Both the position numbers and the translations under genes were made by a program. The notes beneath the pieces were generated by a model. That model saw only the letters and a list, made by a program, of their open reading frames with translations. It was not told where the DNA came from and did no database searches. Shown piece after piece: positions 36,001 to 48,000 of a DNA stretch of 64,000 nucleotides. The stretch is taken from contig CP136065.1 in the NCBI GenBank assembly GCA_032622095.1, forward strand, positions 20,324,134-20,388,133. The letters are read 5' to 3'. Within the stretch, counting starts at the first letter, position 1. The number at the start of each line of letters is the position of its first letter. This stretch comes from Siphonodentalium dalli. Its lineage: Eukaryota; Mollusca; Scaphopoda; Gadilida; Siphonodentaliidae.

Positions 36001-39000
36001 AGTCAAGCCCCACCCCAAGGTCAGCATGGGCATGAGGGATTATATTAGCCTGAGCCAGCGACATTGGGGTTTCTGAAGCCAAGGCCACCGAAGAGGCAGA
36101 GGAAAGACTAACCTGAGTTGTTGTTTGTTCTTTAATGAAATTTGCTAACATTGACCACCTGGATGGCAGCCAAAATTCACACGTTTTACAGGTATTGGGT
36201 TTTGAACATGCACTGCATTGAAAGCAGGATTTGTGCTCGTCAAAAGACGACTTTTTGCGTTGGCATAACAGGCAAAATATTTCCTGAGTACTTTGAGTTT
36301 GACTATTCATTGTTGAAATAAAGTTAACAATGTTAAGCTAGAACTATAGAACTTCCCTGTTGAATCTCACAGGAGGAAAAGAGGCAGACTCACCTTTGGG
36401 GTTGCTTTTATAAGAATAGACACGTGATAAATGAATTTGCACTTCCGGTTGTAAAAGCACTTCCGGTTTAGAGGATAAATGTACTTGAGGTATTTCATAC
36501 CAATTTCAATTTTTTTTGGAATAGGGTAATTCTATAGCTATACCTCCTCAAAAATGAGGAATATACCATGTAGTTCAGTGTGTAACGTATCTTTGAAGGG
36601 AATAAACACACGCGGTTGGTGTCTATTAAATTTAATTAGTCGGACAAGTTTCCATTGAAAATGCATTGAGTGATCGCTGTCTTGAACATGACAAGAAGTA
36701 CACAGTTGTCAGCTAAACATCAAATAAACTATTGGATCGATAGCATTGAGTCATTTGGAAAATAACTGTAGCATCAAATGTAGATTAGCCTCATCTTTGT
36801 CTGTGCAAAATGCCACTTATCTGTGATGACCTAATTTCTCAATCTGAAACGAACCATGACATTGGCGAATGCGCGCCGTGTCCAAAACCGAGGGTGACCA
36901 GTTCTGAGACCCCGCAATAATGCAAACATATCGCGACACATCCTCACCCTTTGGTTAACCAACACACCTTTTTTCGTTAAAATCATTTGATGTACACAAA
37001 AGTTACGGAGCGAACACGAAGGGTAGTGTCTGCATGATGACTTAAATGAGAGAACGACCTTGTTCTGTGACCTTGATTTCAACGAATGAAGATGGATAAT
37101 TTTAGAGTTATCCATCTTCATCCGCAAGACCGTCTTACAATTCACTCTGAGCTTTGATGGGTGATTCCTCGACTCGAATAAAATATTTTTTACCCTGAAA
37201 CCAAAGAAATAGTAATTTAGGAGTTGTGTCATATTGTGTAGAACATTCCAGAGACATGGAAAATGTAAGATCTTGTTAAAATCCTAGATTCGGAAGGTAA
37301 TAAAATCTAAGATGGCTGCCAATTTAGATATTGACAATTCTGAACACAACAAGTATGCAAACTGGATGAAAAATTTTCAGCAATTTTCATATACAACATT
37401 TAATGCATAGATTCTCTATCTTAATATTTAAAAAGCAACTGGTTACGAAAACGTGATGATAAAGTTCAAAATGGCAGCCAAAATAAAAAAAATTCTGATA
37501 AACTACCAGCTTCTGTTCATGCCTACATGTCTATTGTGAATAACAAATTAAATATAATTTTGATATGAAATTTCAAACTAATGCTATGTCAGCCAAGAAA
37601 ATTCCAACAGTTAAAAATTTAGGCTCAAATTGAGGGCGGGGTGGGGAATGTATGGAGTGGTCAGGCCACATCCCTGAACTAAAGAATACTTACCTGTAAT
37701 CCACACAATGAGCAGCTGTCACTACCCAACTGGGATTAATTATGGTGCCACCGCACACAAATGTTGATCTATAGTACAGCGCAATCTGCCATGGGTGTTT
37801 ACCAAGCCATGTTGGTCTAGCGTACAGCAAACTCGGAGCAATTGTTCGGGTTAGCTTTGGTAAACCGCAATCTAGAAAATAACAATGAGATACGTAATCT
37901 TTATATTCATTACTGAAGCATCTGTGAAATCACCACATTTAAGAAATAAATACACTACGCATCGGTGTGTAGAATTTGACCATGTGCAGAAATGAACTGA
38001 TTGTTAGACGATCCAAAGTTTCGGAGGTCAAAGTTGACTATAAAAATAAATTACCTGATAAATTCTGAGATGAAAAAATTTACACTGCAAGAAGTTCCAA
38101 AATACATAATAGATAAATGAAGCCAGTATGGCACAATTAATATGAATGTGCAGTGCCTATTCTTATAATTGCCTATTCTTTGCATGGTATTATATTCAAA
38201 TCATAAAGCAGTAAAAGTATTGTAAATCATAATTGATTAAGAAAGGACCCTATATACCGGACACAATCATCATTATTTTGTAAAGAAACCATATGCGACT
38301 AAATTTGGATAAATTATTAACCAAACATAAATGAGCTAGTAACTACTGATCAACTAATAACTATTGTAAGGCATTTAGAGACTAAAGAGTTGAAGCAGCT
38401 TGGCCAAAAAGTAAAATGAAATTTCCCTCGACCTTATTCAAAAAGATCTGGCCATTGGCCACCGACAATGTAAACACTTTTTACTAGTGCAAGCGTTAGT
38501 TTATTTTCTATGAAAAGCTACTATTAGAGCAATTTTTCACATTTCTTTCAACATACAGTAATGCCCTAAATAATCGACTTCTTAACCAAAGTAGAATTAT
38601 AGGTAATTTTTCAGGATTTAGTCGGAAATATTGCTTGTAGCCATTCATCTGAAAGCGCTCACTGAGTGCTTTCCGATGAATGCGAACAAGCCATATTTCT
38701 GAGTAAATCCTGAAAATTTACCCATAGTTCTGCTGTGGTTAAAGAGTCGATTATTTAGGGCATTACTGTATCCCTTACTGGTTTAAAGAATAATAAATTT
38801 TCCATACCAAAATAAATTTATTTAAACTTAGAACTCAATGAGTCTACTAGATCACTGAATATTTCAATATAGAAATCCAAAAACTGATAGTAGTGTAACA
38901 ACACTATGCTAAGCATTTGTACTCATGCAAAATCCATAGACAATGGCACTTTATGTCAGCATTCTTCCCTGCATTGCTGATTTATTACCATTCCAAATAG

Positions 39001-42000
39001 AATTCAATTATAACAATATTGACATGAGTCACAATACAAAATGGTTGTACATACTGACAATTCATAAGTTTCTTATTTTAGTATGGACATTAACTGGCAA
39101 GAATGAATGGATATAACCTGCAGGTACAGGGGTATTCTTTCCCCATATTGGGTGATCACCATATCATCAGTTGTTAACTTCAAAATGTCAGAAATCGTTA
39201 TTTCCCTTTAATATATCATGAGATTCCCTTTAAAATATTGTGAGATTCAGGGAAAAATATTTAGAATTTTAACACGAGTCAAAACAGTTCTAAAAATACA
39301 CTGTACATCCTGCACTATATTCATGTACTCCAATCATATTTTGAACTTTTGGAAAGGTCAAAGTGCATTTTGCAACAAAGTTTATTATGCTCTCTACTTC
39401 AGCACTTTATGTAAATTTATGCATATTGTTCAGCCTTCATACTATTTTTACTATGTATCTTTCTTTACAAATCACAATTGCATGGATCCACTTTATCCAG
39501 ACTAAAATGTGAGTCATTTGGCTTCACATCCATTGGCTATGACACAGCTGTCTATCAAACTAAATAAAAATGAGCGTGCATATGTCGCCAAGATGTAAAC
39601 ACGATTTGCACAACACGAAACACAAATTACCATGTTGGATCTAGGCTCGATTACCACAATGCATGGGTGACAATTACCTAAGACTTAATTAGTTAATATA
39701 GGTATATAGGTACTTCATTACCGGAGTAATGCATTCGAACTGTAAATTTGGCATAACAGTATACTTTCTAATAGTCCTCAGTTCATTGATGGTATAGGGT
39801 ATACTGTAGATGTAGAATATCAATGACATAATATATCAGTCGAAGGATTTTATTTTACGCAGTACTGGTTAAACTTAAACATAAATACATAATGTATAAA
39901 TCAATAAATAAACAAAATAATGTTTTGCTTATAGCGATATTACCAAGGCACTGCAATCATTAGCGACATGTTCTGATCTGTAGATTTGGTACCAATTTAA
40001 CCGATCGTCGCGTTCTTCAAAAATGTCGTTATTACGTTGTAATCGGTATATTATCGGTAGAAAGTACATTCGGAATATTCAGTGTTTTTGCCCATTTTAT
40101 CGATTTCAGTTTTGAGATGAATCCTTACTTGTATTATTGTGTTATTTCATAACAAATTTACTCTAAAAAATGTAGGATATGTCTGTCCGATTTCAGCCAA
40201 ATTTTATGTGATGACTCGGGGTACCCTGACGGAGGTAATAACATTGATAGTTTAAAAAAAAATTCTTTAAAGGATTGCTATCCTGATGAATACAACAAAA
40301 CATTATCGGTGAGCCACCCATATTATGATCACAGTGATCCAAGTAGCATATCAATTGCGTAATAAATAAGCCGATAAATAAATAAATAATACCCCACCAG
40401 CTGTCGACTGCAAATCCTCATATGATGTCAAATGAGTAGACTAATTAAAAACACGGAATTGGAGTCGGAGTTAATTGTGTCCACCTATGTGATATCCAGG
40501 GTTTCCGCTAGTATGGCTCAGCGTCCGTAGGACGGCCTCATTCCCCTCGCAGATGATCTGTTTGATTCATACATGTGCCAAACGTCAATAGCAATATGCC
40601 GTAAAATATCCGGAATTTGCGGTTAACAGAATACTGGTGAAAAAGCGGGTCAATTGCGCACAGTGTGTTAACGGTACCGGTATAACCCTTTGAAATAAAA
40701 GTGCCAAAACTACAACGTAATGGTTGGTGCGCATTGAAATAGCGATCTAATATATATTTTGGAACTTCTGTCTGTCTGTTTGTCTGTCTGTTAGCAATGG
40801 CCGGGAAAACTACCGGACGGATTTCGACGAAATTTGATACCTAGGGATACTTTTGTCCATGGAATGTTTTCGACGGGTCAAATCGCACCTTCAAAATAGT
40901 CAATTCAAGGTCAAATCGCACCTTTCGACGGATATCGATGTTAGATCCGAATGAAAGCAGAGGGGAAACAGCCTGGACGAAGTCGTGCCCAACAGCTAGT
41001 CTATACTATATATTTTGAGACTTCGTATATATATATATATGTATGTACTTCATAGAATCCAAAACGCGTGTAAAGATTGAGCTCAAACTTCCTATGTAAG
41101 TGTCAAATACCACCGACACGACCGTGGTCGCGGTTTAGAGAAGCTCAGAGCACCCGTTCTCCAATCTCAAATCACCGCAAAGGCACGGCGGGGGTTAATC
41201 AAGTGATTATTTAATGAGCGTTTGTTTTTGACGCATCTCTATAAAGAGCGTCTGTTTCCCATTCAACGTTATTCGCATCTGCAGAGTTATACGGGAACGC
41301 AAACGTTATCGCTCGAAATTTATTCCCTGCGAGCACGGATGGCGTGCTTTGTTTTTACAGTATATACCTTCGGTATATACCGAAATCTTCCCAGATAATC
41401 ACGAATATAGCATCAGATTTCTCCCCAGATATACCGTTATAAAGCTACTGGAATCTGCCAATCTACGGGAAATTCCAGGGAATGCCGATTGAGCTCAAAC
41501 TTGCTACCTACGGGAAGTGTCATATATATGAGTGTGTCCTTTATAGACTCTAACCGATTGAGCTCAAACTTGCTAAATAAGAAAATAGCCCCCAAGCCGT
41601 AAATATCAACAACAACGATATTACCAAATACACGTTTTCGGCAATGTGAGAGTTTTCGGGGAGCCGTGATGCCAACAACAACGACCCGAAGACAGATTTC
41701 CCGACGGGAAGCGTTTGTTTTAAATTCAATGTAATGTTATCGTAGAGAGATTTCACGAAACAAAGAATGCGTTGTCTGTCGTTCCTAGGAAGGGGGGGGA
41801 TTTCTACGGGTAAATTTTTCCGCCAGAAACAAAAAAATTAATTAAAACAATTTACAATTTAATTAAAACAATTTAAAATTAAAAAAAATTAACAATAAAA
41901 AAACAATTCAGAAACAAAATATATTAAATTTTAAAAACATTAAATTCATATTCAAATATAAAAAACAAAAATAAATAAAAACAAAATAATTACAAAAATG

Positions 42001-45000
42001 TCATGTTGCTGAAACAAAGCCATGGGACGAATGCCGCCAGTGGCGGGCTAACCTGCTAGTCTACTATATAATTTGAGACTTCCGTATATATATATGTATG
42101 TGTGTATATGTGTGGGTACTTCATAGAATCGAAAACGCGTCCACAGATTGAGCTCAAATTTCGTATATAAGTGTAAAAACCACAGGATATTCGTGGTCGC
42201 GTTTTGGAGAAGCTCAGAGCACCGATTATCCCTTCCCAAGCATCAAAATCACCGCAAACGCCACTTTGGGGGTTAAGGCATCAACGATCTTTATATTGAC
42301 CATATTCGGAGGTATTACCGATCAACGCTCTTTATTGCAATGGACATTGCTAAACAACTACCCCAATGCGTCCGAAATACGGATGAGAACCGCGAAATGC
42401 AATTATCTCGATTAAAAAGGCAGAATTCAACGCAACCTTATGGCTCGAAATATTATGCAGAGAGATTTCACGACGGGATTAATTGCGCGTTGTTTACAAT
42501 TCAACGCAACGCTATCGCTCGAAATATTATGCAGAGAGATTTCAACGCAACGCTATCGCTCGAAATATTATGCAGAGAGATTTCACGACGGGATTAACTG
42601 ACTGTCCGCTCTTTTGGGGGAGACGGGTACCATGAATTAACTCATTGAAAAACAAACAATGCGTTGTCTGTCGTTCCTAGGAAGGGGGGATTTCATCGGG
42701 TCAATTCGGGGACTAATCTAGGAACGGGGATGTTTAGGACGGGTACCATGAATTATCACATTGAAAAACAAACAATGTGTTGTCTGTCGTTCCTAGGAAG
42801 GGGGGATTTCATCGGGTCAATTTTTTCGCCAGAAACAAAAAATTCATTTAAAAAATTAATTAAAACAATTTAAAATTAATAAAATTCAAATATAATTAAT
42901 TAAATTTAAAAAAAAACATTAAATTAATATTCAAAAATTCAAAAAAAAAAACAAAATAATAATAATAATTATAAAAATGTAATGTTTCTGACCAAGCACG
43001 CCAGTGGCGGGCTAACCTGCTAGTCTAATATATATTTTGCGACTTCTGTCTGTTTGTGTGTTAGCTATGGCCGGGAAAACTGCCGGACGGATTTCGACCA
43101 AACTAGCATAATGACACGATAATAATCCTACTGATTATGGTAGCATGCATGAATTCTAAGTCGAAAAAGTGTTTACTGCCGTTTTGGAGAAGCTCAGAAC
43201 ACCCATTCTCCACTCCCAGTCACAAAAATGACCGTCATTGGCACTTTGATAGTTAAAGAGCGTTCGTATCCGCAGTGTCGTTGATAAAGATCGTATGCGT
43301 GTAATGTGATTCTTACATCTGGGTCCACACGTGAGCGTGACTGTATCCAGACATGAGCGTGTTGTGTGATTCTTACGTACTTAGGGCTTCCTCCCAGGCC
43401 AGACGTTAGTGTGTCTGTATCCAGACATCAGCGTGTTGTGTGATTCTTATGTGTGATTCTTATGTCTGTCCAAGGAACGGGGGAGATTTTCATCAGGTAA
43501 GTTTTTCCGCCCGAGGTGATCTTCACCTTGAAACGGGTACCCACAAGCGTACCTCTTTTAGGGACGGGTACCATCATGGGACGGGTACCATCATTTCTCT
43601 TCATTAAAAATGCAGAATTAACTCAAATTAAATTAAAAAATTAACGGATTTCGACGAAATTTGATACCTAGGGATACTTTTGGACGGGTCAAATCGTTAC
43701 CCCGACCTGACCTTGACCTTCAAAATGGTCAATTCAAGGTCAAAGCCCAGACGAAGTCGGGTCACTTGCTAGTATTATATACATGTACAGTGTACATAGC
43801 GTAATACATGTTGCGGTGATATCAAAGACTGGTGGGAGTGCTGAGTACAGATATTTTTGTGCATGGGATTTCCATTGACGAAACTACTACCGCTCGGAGA
43901 TCCCTTGCTATGGTACAATTACATAATTTTATCAAAGAATGTTGAATTGCTGAGTCAGGAGATTTTTGTGCACGGTATATCCGTGGATGAAACTACTGAT
44001 GCTCCGAGATCCCGTTCTATGGTACTATATAATTAATGGGTCCCTCTGCGGAGTTCATATTCTGCAATTCATTTTGATTTTACGATATTACAATGATGCA
44101 CGTGTTTACATTTCTCGCCAAAACTCAAAATATATTTTAAAACAAGTTGGCTAATGTAGACTATTGAAGAAGCTAAGCGTTCCGATTTCGTTTGAAAGAT
44201 TTCACTACCATTCACATTACATCGCTATAAATATCCCCTGTAGATAAACCCTGCAGTATGATGTCACAGCGCACACATATTTTTACGATTGACAGAATAT
44301 ATCCTTTCAGTTTCTTTTTCACGGAAGGTATTGAAATTCTAGGAAATACTTAATTCAATTCTCCTTGCTACCAGTAGATATTATTGGTCAATGCATAGAC
44401 GATTTTTAGTGTTTAGTACAATTATACCTGTCAGAATCTTATTGTAAGTTATATATTTGTAAACACTGTAACTCGTAGCTTGTTCATTTATTTGGTCTTC
44501 ACTCAGACGGCAGTCTTAGGTGCGTAATTACATGATTAATAATCTGGATACCATCAACACAATTCATTCCGATAATACGCCGAGTTCCTGAATATTTCCC
44601 GATAAAAGTCCGAAAGTAATGTGGGCGTATTGCCAATAACTTTCTGATAATTTACCCATTTATTTCACGAATAAATATGTCTGTTTTGGTAATCGATGAA
44701 TCGAGTATGTTGTTTTGTTTATATATATGTTTCTTTTTCAGGTTCAATGTGTTGTCATTACTTTTGGATTCGTTCACAGCTTCCTTCGTAAGCACATTTT
44801 TATTGGGGTGGAAGCTTTTTTAAAAGCATTAAAACTCTACACGTTTCAAGTTTTGATTCAAAGTTATTAAATTGTCCATTGAATTATTTTTGCAAATTAT
44901 ACATACAGCACATATCCCCTATAGAAGCGCTATGAAGGGCACATAAAAAGGAAATTTCATAAAGGCAGTATCCCTTCAACACTAGCAATCGACTGGTCCA

Positions 45001-48000
45001 AAGTGAATGTGAGAAAAAATTCAAATATGCATTTCATAAAAATCTAATAAATTACCAAACATGCGAAATAAATGCCACAAGATTACGATAATTACTACAC
45101 ATTGGCTTCAAATAGTTGATTTTCAATCGCAGGTAGCTTTCTTTAAACACTATTTGAGAACTATATTGTTCTGCTGATTTACCCCCACCTGATTTGCTCT
45201 TATTTTTTGGCGCCATCAGTGTCTAGTAAACAAATCGTGCTTCCAGGATTTCAATTCATCATTCAAGAATAAATTTGTTCTCAAAACTACGGACAATAGA
45301 TATAATTTCTCCCAGAGTATTTTTTCTCAATCATACTCAATGTAAGGCGACACCAATTTTTAAGTCTGGTTTACGAACACCTCCCTTCAACTTTTTTTCG
45401 ATTTCATGAAAAAAAATAGAACTTTTTTCTCCCAAAATTGTTTATACGCATACTGATTTCCATGTGCTGTCGCATCCGGTTCTGCTTATGATCATTTGCA
45501 GATACATATTTTCATGTATTTCATGACAAGAAATGTCTAGTTTGGTTCAGAATTTCATTCAAAAACATTTTTTTCACAATTTTTGTAAAATTTATGAAAA
45601 ATTCCACAATTTACTTGATATAAATTGGGGGACAATTTTTTCTATTTTTATTTTTTTCCCTCCTGCATCTACTTTTTTCCTCCCCACATGTTCGTAAACC
45701 AGACTTAAAAATTGGTGTCGCCTAACATTATTAAAATGCTGATAACGAAATGCGTTGAATCATTATTTTTGAAAAAGGCGCGTCTTGCACGTGTTTCGAC
45801 TCGCCGCCTACTGACACAAGCAATTCAAATAAAACATAACACAAGTTTTACACTGTCAATTCATTATTTTTCACGTCACAATTTGGCGATTTGCTGGAGG
45901 CTATCTAAGTGATAATGCGTGGTGAATGTGAACTTTAGTGATCACACAAGAACAAAATAATCAGCGTTATGAATTGGATGGCACCACATGGGATGTTTCT
46001 TCCAAAACCAAGGGGGGAGGTACACGTTTGAGCAATATAGAATTCTAACTTGGTGAGTTATTTTCACGTAACTAATCATAACAGATTCATTAAGAGTCCA
46101 CATTTATGGGCAATCTGTTTTAGAAGAGTACATTCCTCTATAAATTTGGCTATTAACTTTATTGCTCGTGCCTCTTCCTGGGATTGCATTCTAATCCATA
46201 TAGTTCAGTGTGAAAGGCTTCCTTTAGCGGAAAAATATTATTTTAAAAAGTATAATACATTTTTCCTTAAAGAAAGCCTGAACACTGAACTATCATAGGT
46301 CCCTCCCATGGCGGTGCCATTCCCAACCCCGCAACTCGCCAATCTCCTGATTGAGTCGGAAATAAAACTGAAGAATTCAATCGTGTACAGTGGGTTATAT
46401 TGTGATGGCTCATGCGTGACTAATCCGGACAAGCCAATGAACGTCTAGAGGCAACCAAAAAGTTAACCCATTTCCTAAAATATGAAAGTGTCAATGACAC
46501 TGTAGCTCAACTTTGTAAAGAAGGTAATTTGTTTGTGATGAGCAATGAACAGAGAAATTAAAAAGGAGTGTAAAAAAATGAGCAGTAAAGGATTTAGTCA
46601 TACATAGAGTAAAATACAAGATGGCTGCTGGCGGCCATGTTTTTTGGCCGAATGACCCCAAAATTACTCGTTCCCATCTACATGTCATTATTAACATCAT
46701 TGACAAATTTATGATGATCAAACTAAAGGTACGACCTGTAGCCCGTGCTAAAGGATTTAGTCATATAAAGAGTAAAATCCAAGAGAGCTGCTGGCGGCCA
46801 TGTTTTTTGGCCGAATGACCCCAAAATTAATCGTTCCATCTACATGTCAATATTAACATCCACGACAAATTTCATGACAATCAGACGAACAGTACGACCT
46901 GTAGCCCGTGCTAATGCATTGAACTTCGCTGCGGGAAGGTATAATGATAAATACATATACACCATTACTTCAATAATAATGATAATGTACAATCAACTGC
47001 CAGCCCTAGAAATGACCCACAAGGAAACCCGGGACAATCTTCTCGCAAAATAGCCAAAGGCAAACGATGGACAGACGAGGAGTATGAGGAGGTAATGCTC
47101 AGCTTTTTGATGTGGAAGGAGACAAAAATTTCACACCTGTTGTATATGTATGATATAAAACTATATGGGTGCAACGAACATCAATTGGAGCAACAACTCG
47201 ACTTGGTGAGATCTTATAGTAATGATATAAGAATGAAGTTCGGCTATGACAAATGTGCCAAACTGACTTGTGTTAAAGGTAAAATTGAAACAAGAGGTGA
47301 GTTTACATTAGACAAGGGGCACCATATAAAGGAACTAGACCAGACAGAAGTGTATACATATCTTGGAGTTGACGAATATGATGGAGTAGAACATGCAAAA
47401 ATGAAAAGCAAAATAATAGCAGAATACAAAAGAGTCCGACAGATTTTGAAATCAGAATTGAATGCCAAACATAAGATCATGGCTATAAATAGCTTAGCAG
47501 TCCCAGTAATCAGTTACAGCTTCGGTGTTATAGACTGGAGGATGAACGAAATAACACAATTAGACAGGAAAACAAAAAAGTTATTAACAGCCAATGGCAT
47601 GCATGACAGTAAGGCAGATGTGGACAGGATATATTTACCAAGAAAAGATGGCGGCAGAGGTTTAATTGAGTTGGCTAGTGCCTATAAAGTGGCAGTTGTT
47701 GGTCTTGATAGGTATATCACAAATAGCAGTGAGGAGTACATAAAATGCCTTCAAGGACATGAAAATAACAAAAAGAAGTATTCCATAACTAAACAGGCAC
47801 TTCAGTTCAGAACATAATTTGGTATCGAGACATGAGTAGGGAATGGACAAGAAACGGAGGAGGCCAAAAAGTTTAAACTAGAACTGAAGAAAAAAATGGA
47901 CAAACGGACAACGCGATATGAACTGAAACGAATACACGAACAACACGCCAGAAAAATCATCGAACAAGAGTATGATAGCACTGCGACATTCAGATTGTTG

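Larger units (their letters stand above)
30578..36603 (-). mobile_element. DIRS-type tyrosine-recombinase retrotransposon, structurally complete
   Basis: The element has inverted terminal repeats (30578-30836, 36363-36603), an internal complementary region (30904-31000), and, reading the minus strand, gag-like frames, RT, RNase H and a tyrosine recombinase that overlaps RNase H. This is the classic DIRS-1 plan: no integrase and no target duplication, copied through a circular form. It seems recent because the terminal repeats are nearly identical, yet inactive. Gag has frameshifts, RT and RNase H are in different frames, a MITE splits the middle, and the expected first recombinase arginine is replaced. 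Confidence 0.93.

Noticed and set aside
39218-39505. 95-codon plus frame
   Set aside because: AT-rich, no domain and no supporting exon structure.
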